NCBI GenBank assembly: GCA_963810775.1
Contig: CAWEOT010000012.1
Location: 17,294 to 81,293 of the forward strand
Direction: 5' to 3'
Length of the DNA stretch: 64,000 bases
Source of the DNA: DATBVX01 sp963810775
GTDB taxonomy: Bacteria > Pseudomonadota > Gammaproteobacteria > Steroidobacterales > Steroidobacteraceae
Below are positions 25,531-34,155 of the stretch, piece after piece. How positions within the stretch are numbered: the first letter of the stretch is position 1; each line of letters opens with the position of its first letter. The notes beneath the pieces are model-generated. The model was not told where the DNA came from, searched no databases, and saw nothing but the letters and a program-made list of their open reading frames with translations. A program made the position numbers and the translations under genes.

Positions 25531-27219
25531 ATGTCGACCGCCAAAAAGTACGACGCGATCATCGTGGGCTCCGGAGCCACGGGCGGCTTTGCCGCCAAAG
25601 AACTTGCCGAACGCGGTCTCAAGACGCTCGTGCTCGAAGCCGGCCCCGCCCTGGATGAGGAGCTGTTTCACAAGCGCGCGGGGATGGAAGCGATCGGCTC
25701 GATGTCGCGAGTGCGGGCCGCGCTCGGAGGACAGCACATCCAGGCACGAGCCTCCTTCTTCTCTCCCGACAAGCGCTTCCTGTTCGTCAACGACTGGAAG
25801 AATCCGTATACCTATCCGCCGGACGATTTCTACCTCTGGATCCGCGGGCGCAACGTGGGTGGCCGATTCCTGTCCTGGGGACGCGTCGCCCTCAGGATGA
25901 GTGATTACGATTTCAAGGCAGCAAGTCGCGACGGCATCGGTGAGGACTGGCCGATCTGCTACGACGATCTCGCTCCGTACTACGACCGGGTGGAGCAATT
26001 TCTCGGCATCGTCGGCACGACGGACGGGATCCGCAACCTACCCGACGGCAAGTACGTGGCCAATGCCGGCCTCGGGCGCGTCGAGATGCGATTCAAGGAA
26101 GCTGTGGAGGCCAGGTGGCCCGAGCGTAAGGTAGTGCCGTGGCGCTATGTCGCCGCACACGCGACTCCGGCGGATGAAGCGAACGCGAAGCGCACCACAT
26201 CTCCACTTGCCGCTGCGGCCAAAACCGGCCGGATGGAGCTGAGACCGAACGCAATCGTCCGGCAGGTCATCATCGATCCCGCCAGCGGCAAGGCATCCGG
26301 CGTTTCCTACCTGGATGCTGAAACGAAGCAGCTTCGGACCGTCTCGGCAAACGTCGTCGTTATCTGCGCCTCGACGATAGAGTCGGTCCGTCTGCTCCTC
26401 AATTCAGCTTGCGCGAAGCATCCGAATGGCCTCGGCAACTCTTCGGGTCTGCTCGGCCGGTACTTCATGGACCAGATTCCGTGCCTTGTCTTTGGTTCCG
26501 TGCCCGGCAACGATGGCTTCGAACTCGTCGACGGTACCTCTCCGGCGGATAACCACGGCGGCATCTACATCCCCCGGTTCCAAAACCTCGACCGCAGCGA
26601 CTACCCAGCCTTCGCACGCGGGTTCAACGTTCAGGGCATAGCCGGACGTGGCTACGTCCCCGAAGGTCATCCGGCACTGTTCGGTTTCATGGGCCAGGGC
26701 GAGATGCTGCCTTACTACGAGAATCGCGTAACCGTGAGTCCGCAAAAGAAGGACGCGTGGGGCGTGCCCGTGCCGCACATCGAGCTCTCTATGAAGGACA
26801 ACGAGCGCAAGATGCTGCGTAGTCAGCTCGATTGCATCAAGGAGATGGTCAGAGTCGCGGGCTGGTCCATCGACTTCGCCGCGAGTCTCCTGGGTCTTGA
26901 CGACCCGGACAAATTGCTCCCCAACGCGACGTGGTTCGAGCGCTTCATGTTCCGACGATCATTCAGAAAGAGCATGGCCCTGGGCGCAGCGATCCACGAA
27001 TGCGGCGGTGCGCGGATGGGTGATGATCCGGCGAAATCGGTACTCAATGGCTACAACCAGTGCTGGGACGCGAAGAACGTTTTCGTCACGGACAGCAGTT
27101 GCTTCGTGAACAACGGAACTTGCGGCCCTACGCTGACCACCATGGCTCTCACTGTGAGAGCGTGCGAATACATTGCCCAGGAGTACGGGAAAACATGGGA
27201 GCTCTCCAGCGCCGCTTAA
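25531..27219 (+). CDS. Stand-alone GMC oxidoreductase without Fe-S cysteines
   Basis: This 562-residue flavoprotein has YDAIIVGSGATGGFAAKELA at the N-terminus and His489 in AIHECGGARMGDD. It differs from the two other GMC proteins: the cysteine cluster region is replaced by ATPADEANAKRTTS, there is a 35-residue insertion before the catalytic His, and the usual Asn of NPSLT is glycine (TCGPTLTTMAL). No Gdh3 partner or signal peptide is present, so it is probably a cytoplasmic oxidase or dehydrogenase that works alone, like CarA-type C-glycoside 3-oxidases. It is cotranscribed with the TetR gene 12 bp downstream behind operator O3. Confidence 0.84.
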   Translation: MSTAKKYDAIIVGSGATGGFAAKELAERGLKTLVLEAGPALDEELFHKRAGMEAIGSMSRVRAALGGQHIQARASFFSPDKRFLFVNDWKNPYTYPPDDFYLWIRGRNVGGRFLSWGRVALRMSDYDFKAASRDGIGEDWPICYDDLAPYYDRVEQFLGIVGTTDGIRNLPDGKYVANAGLGRVEMRFKEAVEARWPERKVVPWRYVAAHATPADEANAKRTTSPLAAAAKTGRMELRPNAIVRQVIIDPASGKASGVSYLDAETKQLRTVSANVVVICASTIESVRLLLNSACAKHPNGLGNSSGLLGRYFMDQIPCLVFGSVPGNDGFELVDGTSPADNHGGIYIPRFQNLDRSDYPAFARGFNVQGIAGRGYVPEGHPALFGFMGQGEMLPYYENRVTVSPQKKDAWGVPVPHIELSMKDNERKMLRSQLDCIKEMVRVAGWSIDFAASLLGLDDPDKLLPNATWFERFMFRRSFRKSMALGAAIHECGGARMGDDPAKSVLNGYNQCWDAKNVFVTDSSCFVNNGTCGPTLTTMALTVRACEYIAQEYGKTWELSSAA

Positions 27220-27231
27220 TGTTGGAGGTGT

Positions 27232-27936
27232 ATGACGCACGCTACTGCACCATCTGAGAACCCGCACGGAATGTCCGAGGCACGCCGATCGCGCGTCCGC
27301 AAACCGAAACAGGACCGCAGTCGCTCATCGATGGAGCGACTGCTCGCCATGTCCGTCGAAATGCTGGCACAGAGCGGGGCTTCTGAGTTCACGCTGCAGG
27401 AGCTGAGCCGGCGCACCAAGGTCTCGATCGGATCGATCTATCTGCGCTTTCACAACAAGCGGGAGCTGATCCGCGAAGTTGAGATTCGCTTTCTGGAGCA
27501 GGTCGAGCGCGAGCACGCTCTGATCATCAACCGGCTGCGGCGCAGAGGTCTTGGCCTGAGACAACTCGTTCCGCTCGCAGTCAGGGAGTACTCCGCGTTT
27601 CTTCGCAGGCATGCCGACCTCCTGCGTGTCTTCATGGACCTCGCTCCGAACGATCCGGTCGTCGCGGCGAACGGCAAGAAGTACTACAGGCAATCAGCTG
27701 CAGACTTCGCGCTGCTGCTGCTCGACCGCCGTGCAGAGATCCGCCATCCCGACCCTGTGCACGCCGTCGATGCCTGTTTCCGAATGATGTACGCATCGGT
27801 CGGCCGTTATCTCGGGCTCGGCACGACACGCGACGTCATGGGCGAAGGTGATTGGGACCAGCTGCTTGACGATGTCAGTCTGATGGCCGTGCTCTGGCTG
27901 AGCGGGGGCAATCCCCAGGACGGACTGGCAGCATAG
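27232..27936 (+). CDS. TetR-family regulator (first copy)
   Basis: This 234-residue regulator has a basic N-terminal arm (RKPKQDRSRSSMERLL) and then the TetR helix-turn-helix, with FTLQELSRRTKVSIGSIYLR near residues 45-65. The C-terminal ligand domain includes LRQLVPLAVREYSAFLRRHA. The closely similar regulator at 38324 shares the HTH recognition region almost exactly (TLQELSRRSKVSIGSIYCR) and the tail SVGRYLGLGT/SIGRYLGLGT. The shared palindrome TAGAAT-N4-ATTCTA is the natural operator candidate for one or both. It lies directly behind the stand-alone GMC gene, so it may sense the glycoside or its keto product. It is convergent with the SnoaL-like gene (43 bp gap). Confidence 0.88.
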   Translation: MTHATAPSENPHGMSEARRSRVRKPKQDRSRSSMERLLAMSVEMLAQSGASEFTLQELSRRTKVSIGSIYLRFHNKRELIREVEIRFLEQVEREHALIINRLRRRGLGLRQLVPLAVREYSAFLRRHADLLRVFMDLAPNDPVVAANGKKYYRQSAADFALLLLDRRAEIRHPDPVHAVDACFRMMYASVGRYLGLGTTRDVMGEGDWDQLLDDVSLMAVLWLSGGNPQDGLAA

Positions 27937-27979
27937 CGGCCTTCCAGCGCATCGGTTCGGGATACTCGCTGGTTCACGC

Positions 27980-28747
27980 TCACCGGAACGTATCTTCGAA
28001 CGTATCGTGCGGCAGCGGCGGTACGGGCTCCAGTGCTTGCCGCGTCGCCGGGTGATACGGCGAATAGCGGCTCGGAACCGGCTCGTCTGCTGGCGGCATG
28101 AACACCGGCTTACCGTCGTCCCCGAAATACATCAGATCGAGGTCGAATGCCTGCGCATTCTTCTCGGCGAAGCTGATCCAGTTCTCCTCAAACGGCGCCC
28201 GGCTGAGTTCATAGCAGCGGAACTTCCAGATCTTCCATTCTCCATCCTGACGCAGGAAGTCGACCGCGTACTTGCACCAGACCCAATGCGCCCAAACTCT
28301 CTTTCCCTCGACCATCCCAGGCGAGAACATGTACGCAGGCTGCTTCTCCGCAACTTTGGGATCAGTCAGCCCAGACTCACAGCCTGACATGATCCAGACG
28401 CTCTTCGCGGTCTCACCGTCGGTCGCGACTTCAATGACCGGTGTCGTCGTGTAATGGAGGATCAGTTTCCCGACTGGATTCGGACGGCCCTGGTGGTACT
28501 TGATCACGCTCTCGTAGGTGGTATAGACGCCAGCATTCGTGTACTGAGCCCTGATGCCCTCTGTCCCGGGCTTGACCCATAGCGGGATGATGAGGTCGTC
28601 GCGAAATGCGTTGTGGTAGTACATGTAGCGGCTAAAGAGATTTTCGATCTCTCCGCGATCGGACGCTCCGCGCGCCAGACTACGCAGTTCGTGCACCTCC
28701 GCCTTCAATGCGGCGAGTTCGCGGACGAGATCTTCAGTAGTACTCAT
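27980..28747 (-). CDS. SnoaL/NTF2-like protein
   Basis: The 255-residue protein begins with a short coiled segment (LVRELAALKAEVHELRSLA) followed by a SnoaL_4/NTF2-like domain: GEIENLFSRYMYYHNAFRDD, LHYTTTPVIEVATDGETAKS, WCKYAVDFLRQDGEWKIWKF. About 50 C-terminal residues rich in proline (YSPYHPATRQALEPVPPLPH) extend beyond the fold. Such proteins are usually small dehydratases, isomerases or binding proteins in catabolic clusters. It is divergent from the hydrolase at 28895, and both promoters share operator O4, so it belongs to the putative regulon. The activity is unknown. Confidence 0.72.
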   Translation of the reverse strand: MSTTEDLVRELAALKAEVHELRSLARGASDRGEIENLFSRYMYYHNAFRDDLIIPLWVKPGTEGIRAQYTNAGVYTTYESVIKYHQGRPNPVGKLILHYTTTPVIEVATDGETAKSVWIMSGCESGLTDPKVAEKQPAYMFSPGMVEGKRVWAHWVWCKYAVDFLRQDGEWKIWKFRCYELSRAPFEENWISFAEKNAQAFDLDLMYFGDDGKPVFMPPADEPVPSRYSPYHPATRQALEPVPPLPHDTFEDTFR

Positions 28748-28810
28748 GGTTTCGGTCCATTCTCATCGATATGTGAGTGCTAAATTGCTGCAGCGACAGG
28801 CTACAACAGC

Positions 28811-28840
28811 TTGCAACTAATTTAGAACTTATGTTCTAAT
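28811..28840. promoter_or_regulatory. TetR operator O4 in a divergent promoter region
   Basis: TAGAACTTATGTTCTA (28823-28838) is a perfect inverted repeat and matches TAGAAT-N4-ATTCTA at 10 of 12 positions. On the plus strand TTGCAA (28811-28816) and TCTAAT (28835-28840) are 18 bases apart, giving the same operator-in-spacer layout as at 25452. A minus-strand promoter for the SnoaL-like gene is less clear. Confidence 0.6.
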
Positions 28841-28894
28841 CTTTATAGCATTGCGACGCAAAGTCAAGCCGTTCGACCTTCTGAGGACGATGTC

Positions 28895-29881
28895 GTGCAC
28901 CCATCCTCTGCGACACCCGGCGTTGGACATCCATTCAACGACACTGACACATGGAACCTTCTTGTCGAGCGCGTGCTTCGTTGGCTGCTGACACTCTTCG
29001 GGCTACTGATCACGCTGACCGCCCCCGCAGTCGCGAGTGGGCAGGTCCCGTACTTCCGCTACGAACCGATTGAAACACCGCACCAGCCGAGCGCCGTCGA
29101 TCTGCCCGTGGAGCAGCGGCCTAAGGATCGGCGCGAACAATGGTTCCTGCAGAACGGCAACATCGGAGTTCGCAACGTCGTGCAACCGACCTTGACGCCG
29201 GTGCTGCCGGCCGGATCGTCGACCGGCGCGGCAGTGATCGTGGCACCGGGTGGTGGATTTCTCGGCCTCGCGATGGACACTGAGGGCTGGCAGATCGCCC
29301 GCTGGCTTGCCAACCACGGAATTGCTGCATTCGTTCTCAAATACCGAGTGCTGCCGACGCCGCCGTCCCTCGAGATTTTTGAGGACGAGTTCAACCGCAT
29401 GCTCCACGGCGAGAAGGTCAGCTTCGCCAATCCGTCGGATACGCCGCCCGAAGCCCTGGCCGATGCCTTGGCCGCCCTGCGGCATGTGCGAGCGCATGCT
29501 GAGGAGTTTCGCGTTGACCCGCGTCGAATCGGCTTCATGGGGTTCTCCGCCGGCGGTTTCCTCACGCGCAGCGTGATAGCGAACGCTGGCAACGAGATGC
29601 CCGCCTTCGCCGCGCCCATCTATCCGAACATGGCGGCGATGGCTGTTCCGGCCAATGCGCCGCCGATCTTCGTTCTCGTCGCCTCCGATGACTTCCTGCT
29701 GGAGCGCGGAGCACTTGGTCTAGTGCAGAGCTGGCGTGCGGCGGGCAAGCCCATCGAGTTCCATCTGCTGGCGAACGGCGGTCATGGTTTCGGACTCGGG
29801 CGTCCGGGCACATCAACGCAGGACTGGATGGAGTTGTTATACCGCTGGCTCGACGTGAATAGCCTGCTCACTGGAAAGTGA
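28895..29881 (+). CDS. Alpha/beta-hydrolase (BD-FAE / acetyl-esterase type), exported
   Basis: This 328-residue esterase-like protein shows AAVIVAPGGGFLGLAMDTEG with the oxyanion-hole HGGG-like segment, then IGFMGFSAGGFLTRSV with the nucleophile Ser, ILVASDDFLLERG-type Asp (FVLVASDDFLLERG), and GGHGFGLGRPG with the catalytic His. The GTG at 28895 has GAGGA 7 bases upstream; a second in-frame GTG 26 codons later would place the hydrophobic signal (WLLTLFGLLITLTAPAVASG) at the very start and may be real. It may deacylate decorated plant glycosides outside the cytoplasm. The promoter carries operator O4. Confidence 0.83.
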   Translation: MHPSSATPGVGHPFNDTDTWNLLVERVLRWLLTLFGLLITLTAPAVASGQVPYFRYEPIETPHQPSAVDLPVEQRPKDRREQWFLQNGNIGVRNVVQPTLTPVLPAGSSTGAAVIVAPGGGFLGLAMDTEGWQIARWLANHGIAAFVLKYRVLPTPPSLEIFEDEFNRMLHGEKVSFANPSDTPPEALADALAALRHVRAHAEEFRVDPRRIGFMGFSAGGFLTRSVIANAGNEMPAFAAPIYPNMAAMAVPANAPPIFVLVASDDFLLERGALGLVQSWRAAGKPIEFHLLANGGHGFGLGRPGTSTQDWMELLYRWLDVNSLLTGK

Positions 29882-30110
29882 TCGTCCAGGCACACGCCGG
29901 TCGTGCCTGACAGCAACGTCACGCTCAGTGGTCTGCGCGTATCGCTGCGAGCAGGCGGACCGGCCCGATCAGTCCCGAGGGCCGCAGCGGCGCATCCGCG
30001 CGGTAATGTCGGTCAATACGAACAGGCGCGGCTTCTCCAGAGATGCCGACACTACATGCGTCGAAGTCAGCGAGAGGACCAGGGTCAGGATCGAGACCAG
30101 CTCGACTTTC

Positions 30111-31553
30111 ACGCACGCAACGCCTTGAGCCGGGCATTGATGCTGTCCTGCTTCTCGGCTCGAAACATCGAGCGTGTGGATCACCATAGCCAGGCCGACT
30201 CCGACGCACGACGATGACCGCGAGCACGAATATTGCCAGCGACCTGATCTTCTCCCACGGCATCTCGTCAGGCTTCAGGCCGGTTGGAAATTCGATCAGG
30301 TGCAGAAAAAATCCCGCCGACAGACCCACGATCGCACTCGCCGCCTGCAGGCCGAAGAAGTGGGCGGCGGAGACGAGCCCTTGTTGGGGCCGGCCCGTGT
30401 TCACCTCGTGCTCATCAGCGATATCGAGGATCACGGCACCGAGTGGTACGAGATAGCAGCCGTACGAGAGCCCGGCGAGGAACCGACATGTGGCAACGAA
30501 CCAACCGATCCCCGGACTGCCAGCATCCGGTGCCAGTCCGGCAACCGGCGCAGCAATCGACACGAATCCGAGTGCGAGAAAGCCGAGTAGACCGGCGAGC
30601 ATGACCGTGCGCTTCTCGAAGCGCCGCACAATCCCGACCGACGAAACGAGCCCGACCAAGGTACCAATGTTCATCGCGGTGAGAACCACCTGGTTCTGCG
30701 CCGCATCGAGTTGCCACAAGTAGGTCGACAGATGCAGGCTTAGTTGGTTGATCGTCGCGATGCTGAGCAGGACCAGGAATACGAGCACCAGCATCCGCCA
30801 GACGTTCGGCGTCAATCGAACCGCGGTTACGATCTCCTGAAAAAAACCAGGCGGTGCGATGGCACTCGCGGCAGCGTGCCGCGCTTCGAGCGACTCGACC
30901 TCCTTGAGGCGACGTCGCGTACCCAGGACCGCAAGCAGCATTGCTGTCACGGTGACGAGCGTGATCGTCACACCGTACGCCGAATAGGGCGCCGGATTCA
31001 GCTGACCCTTCGGATACTCTGGGGTCGCGACGAAGAAGAGTTGAAAGCCGACGATGGGAACGAACAGCACCGCGAGGTTGTTGCCGATGTTGCGCAACAT
31101 AGCGATCAGACCCCGCTCCTGCGGATCCCGGCTGAGTTCTGCGCCCATCGCCAGCGCCGGAATCGTATAGAAGGAGATGCCGAGGCGAGCCAGCAGACCG
31201 GCCACGGTCAGCCAGGCCGCGATTCCCAGCTGGCTGAGCCCCGATGGGGGCGAAAACACGGCGATGAAACCGACTGTAAACGGCACGATCGCCAGCACCA
31301 TCGGCGTGTGTCTGCGGCCCAGCCATGCACCGCGCAGCCGGTCCGAGAAGGCACCCGCATAGGGGTCGATCAGGGCATCTGCGGTAAGGATCAGCGCGAG
31401 AACGATGCCGAGCAGATCTCCCCGCAGCCCGATGACCTGGCTGTAGTAGAACAGGACGAACATGTCCCAGGCGACCGATTTGAGCATCTCTGGCATGCAG
31501 CTCACGAGCCAGGCGATGCGAGTGCGCCAATCGAGTTTTCCCCCGAGGTTCAT
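30111..31553 (-). CDS. GPH-family MFS symporter with C-terminal frameshifts
   Basis: This membrane transporter of about 480 residues begins LDWRTRIAWLVSCMPEMLKS and carries FSDRLRGAWLGRRHTPMVLA, the GPH loop, and 12 predicted helices. The main frame is intact to about 30215 (SLAIFVLAVIVV). There it needs a +1 shift to give VGLAMVIHTLD, then a second +1 shift near 30165 to give the normal charged tail FRAEKQDSINARLKALRA and a stop at 30111. Without the shifts the frame runs on to 29925 with implausible sequence. The enzyme may therefore be intact and the sequence slightly wrong. It is divergent from the thioredoxin-like gene over operator O5. The 29882-30110 stretch downstream shows no gene. 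Confidence 0.82.
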
Positions 31554-31615
31554 TCGTCACCGATCACTCGTGCCTGGATCGCCACGTTCTTCCCTCTCGA
31601 CTATGGATCATCCGG

Positions 31616-31669
31616 TTGACGTAAATAGAATTATCATTCTAATATAGTCCCGAGTCATCGACGACACAA
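31616..31669. promoter_or_regulatory. Back-to-back promoters sharing TetR operator O5
   Basis: Plus strand: TTGACG (31616-31621), 18 bases, TAATAT (31640-31645). Minus strand: TTGTGT (31664-31669), 17 bases, TATATT (31641-31646). Between and overlapping them lies TAGAATTATCATTCTA (31626-31641), a perfect match to TAGAAT-N4-ATTCTA. One bound dimer could shut off both the transporter and the thioredoxin-like gene. Confidence 0.72.
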
Positions 31670-31715
31670 GACGCAGCCAGTCCGATTTTGATCATCGCAC
31701 GCACGGAGACCCCCG

Positions 31716-32321
31716 ATGCTCAGGCACTCGCGGATGCAGACCCTGGGAACCCCCGCCGCTAACTTCACCCTTCCAGACCCGTCCGGAAGCCTCCACAGCC
31801 TGCGCGACTTTGACGACGCGCATGCGCTGCTGGTCGCATTCCTTTGCAACCACTGCCCCTTCGTGCAGCACATCCTCGGCGGCTTCGCCGACTATGCTCG
31901 TGACTACGAGAGTCGCGGCGTCGCTGTCGTCGCGATTTCGTCCAATGACATCGAAAGCCACCCTGACGATTCGCCGGAACATATGGCCCAGATCGCGGCC
32001 AAACACGGTTTCACATTCCCCTACCTGTACGACGAATCCCAGCAGGTCGCGCTTGCGTACGAGGCGATCTGCACACCGGACTTCTATTTGTATGACCGCC
32101 AGCGACGGCTGTTCTATCGCGGCCAGTTCGACGGCAGCCGCCCTTACACCGAGTGGGACGTCAAACTCGGCCAGAAGCGCAACACGGTGCCCGTGAACGG
32201 ATCGGACCTGCGAGCAGCCACCGATGCACTACTCGCTGGCCGCAAGCCGCCCGAGGAGCAGCGTGCCAGCGCAGGGTGCAGCATCAAGTGGAAAACTGAG
32301 AACGAGCCGGACTGGTCGTGA
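31716..32321 (+). CDS. Thioredoxin-fold (AhpC/TSA-type) protein
   Basis: The 201-residue protein has the redoxin fold: TPAANFTLPDPSGSLHSLRD at the N-terminus, then LLVAFLCNHCPFVQHILGGF near residue 40 with a CNHC redox motif, VAVVAISSNDIESHPDDSPE, and FPYLYDESQQVALAYEAICT. This is the thioredoxin-family protein with CxxC-PFV seen in many proteobacteria, probably a cytoplasmic thiol-disulfide or peroxide-reducing enzyme. GGAG lies 10 bases before the ATG. It is expressed from the promoter overlapping operator O5 and is followed 25 bp later by a small unknown gene. Confidence 0.82.
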   Translation: MLRHSRMQTLGTPAANFTLPDPSGSLHSLRDFDDAHALLVAFLCNHCPFVQHILGGFADYARDYESRGVAVVAISSNDIESHPDDSPEHMAQIAAKHGFTFPYLYDESQQVALAYEAICTPDFYLYDRQRRLFYRGQFDGSRPYTEWDVKLGQKRNTVPVNGSDLRAATDALLAGRKPPEEQRASAGCSIKWKTENEPDWS

Positions 32322-32346
32322 ACGAGCGCTCCGGCAGGATCCAACG

Positions 32347-32886
32347 GTGACCATCAGCACTCCGGGTTCCACTGAGATCTGGATACCGAGCGCCGCAATA
32401 CGCAGCCAACACACGGGCGATACGGTTTTCGACCTCGTTGACGATCACCCCGGGTCGGAATTCGCAGGCTTCTATCGCGGCTTCACGACGAGCTTCAAAC
32501 TGCGCGCAGGCAAGGATTCGTGGTTTCACTTTCCGATCACGACACCGTCGATGATAGCCGGCACGCCGCTCGCGCTTGAGCGTGTGTCGTTGCTCTGGGA
32601 AACGGAGGGTGCCGCATCGATCACATGGGTCACGATGCATCACGGTGGGCAGACCCGTGTCGAACTATCGCCGCGGAACACACCGATCCAGGGTGAACTT
32701 CAAGCGTTCCAGCAGGACCCACGTTGGCCGGCCATGGCGATGAGGCGCACCGACTGGCGCATCGATCCGGTTCTGCCTGTCGCCATGGGTATACAGCTGT
32801 GTATTTTTGTGAGCGCCGCCGATGCACCAGGCATCGTTCGCTTCTACGGCGCTGGGGCATCCTTCTGTCCGTATAACGAAGCCTGA
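32347..32886 (+). CDS. Hypothetical protein, beta-rich
   Basis: This protein of about 179 residues, read from a GTG at 32347, starts VTISTPGSTEIWIPSAAI and has a middle part DSWFHFPITTPSMIAGTPLA and LERVSLLWETEGAASITWVT. The order IWIP...WFHFPIxTP...RVxLLxET recalls an uncharacterised small beta-sandwich family (possibly DUF6623-like), but I cannot confirm this. It has no signal peptide and no catalytic motif that I recognise. It follows the thioredoxin-like gene by 25 bp and its 3' end overlaps the convergent MFS gene by 43 bp. Confidence 0.55.
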   Translation: MTISTPGSTEIWIPSAAIRSQHTGDTVFDLVDDHPGSEFAGFYRGFTTSFKLRAGKDSWFHFPITTPSMIAGTPLALERVSLLWETEGAASITWVTMHHGGQTRVELSPRNTPIQGELQAFQQDPRWPAMAMRRTDWRIDPVLPVAMGIQLCIFVSAADAPGIVRFYGAGASFCPYNEA

Positions 32887-34103
32887 ATCGGCTCTCCCCG
32901 GGTCGATCGACTCACGAGCCAGATACCGAGAGCTGTCAGCGCTCCAGCAGCAACGTAGGGTGCACCAGGCAGGTACACGATGGCGGTCTTCGACGCGAAC
33001 TCACTGAACAGCGGCGGCATCGTGAGCGGGGTGATGATCGCTGCCAGACTCCTGAGACTTGAGACGACACCTTGCAGCGCGCCCTGCATCGTCGCAGGTA
33101 CTTGCGTCGACATCAGGCTGGCCAGCAGCGACGCGCTCATGTAGCCCATCGTCGCCGGCAGAATCAGCAGGACCAGCAGCCAGGCGTTCGGCGCGAAGGC
33201 GAAGCCGAAGAAACCTATGATCGTCGCGGTCAATCCGAGGTACAGCGCGCGGAACACACCGTAGCGTCGCACCAAGCGGCCGATGAAAGCACCCTGCGTG
33301 ATGATCGTGCAGATGCCGAAAAGGCCAAGCGAGTAGCCGACCATCGACGCCGTCCACCCGAACGAGTGCATCGTGAAGTATGGCCAGGTGGCCGGAAGGG
33401 TGTGGTTCGCGACGTGCAGCAGCAGCAACGCGAGCAGCAGGCTGCCCGCGAGGTGGTGATTCTTCAGATGTAGCAGAGCCCCGAGCGGATTTGCGCGAGA
33501 GAGTCGAAAAGGCTGGCGCAGCGTGGGCGCCAGCGACTCCGGCAGCACGAATGCACCGTAGAGCACGTTGACGAGGGCCAAGCCTGCAGCGGCGAAGAAA
33601 GGCACACGCAGATCGATCTCGACGAGCAGACCGCCGATTACGGGCCCCATCGTGAAGCCCACGCCAAACGCGGCCCCGAGGAGACCGAACAGCCGCGGAC
33701 GCTCTTGCGGCTCGCTGACGTCCGCGATGTACGCGGCCGCCGTGCTCGGCGTCGCCCCGAAGATGCCGGCGAGACCCTGAGCGACGAAAAGCCACGCCAA
33801 GGTCGGAGCAAAAGCCATCAGCAGGTAGTTGATGCCGAATGCGGCCAATGACGCGAGCAAGACGGGTCGACGCCCGTAGCGATCGCTCAGCGAGCCGAGC
33901 ACGGGCGCCGCCAGGAACTGCATCGTGGCGAACAGCGCCGTTATCGCACCGGCATAGACCGCCGCCTGGCGCAAGCCATGCCCGGACAAAGTCTCGATGA
34001 GCTGCGGCATCACGGGCACGAGCAGGCCGAGGCCCAGGGAGTCGATTGCAATCGTCAGATAGATGAACGTTCGGGCGGATCGACCCGATCGGGTGGAATT
34101 CAC
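32844..34103 (-). CDS. MFS efflux-type transporter (TetA/Bmr-like)
   Basis: This 419-residue DHA1-type transporter shows IDSLGLGLLVPVMPQLIETL in TM1, PVLGSLSDRYGRRPVLLASL as motif A in the TM2-TM3 loop, and LAGIFGATPSTAAAYIADVS with motif B/C. The motif GAAFGVGFTMGPVIGGLL (motif C of antiporters) is in TM5. These features indicate drug/proton antiport-type transport. In this context it more likely exports a pathway product or toxic phenol than an antibiotic; that is inference. It probably forms one minus-strand unit with the two sugar-isomerase genes upstream (gap 52 bp). Confidence 0.85.
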   Translation of the reverse strand: MNSTRSGRSARTFIYLTIAIDSLGLGLLVPVMPQLIETLSGHGLRQAAVYAGAITALFATMQFLAAPVLGSLSDRYGRRPVLLASLAAFGINYLLMAFAPTLAWLFVAQGLAGIFGATPSTAAAYIADVSEPQERPRLFGLLGAAFGVGFTMGPVIGGLLVEIDLRVPFFAAAGLALVNVLYGAFVLPESLAPTLRQPFRLSRANPLGALLHLKNHHLAGSLLLALLLLHVANHTLPATWPYFTMHSFGWTASMVGYSLGLFGICTIITQGAFIGRLVRRYGVFRALYLGLTATIIGFFGFAFAPNAWLLVLLILPATMGYMSASLLASLMSTQVPATMQGALQGVVSSLRSLAAIITPLTMPPLFSEFASKTAIVYLPGAPYVAAGALTALGIWLVSRSTRGEPIQASLYGQKDAPAP

Positions 34104-34155
34104 GAGTCCATCACCGCGGAGCGGGGGCGCCTTGCAGGTCGTCCGAAAGCGCGCA

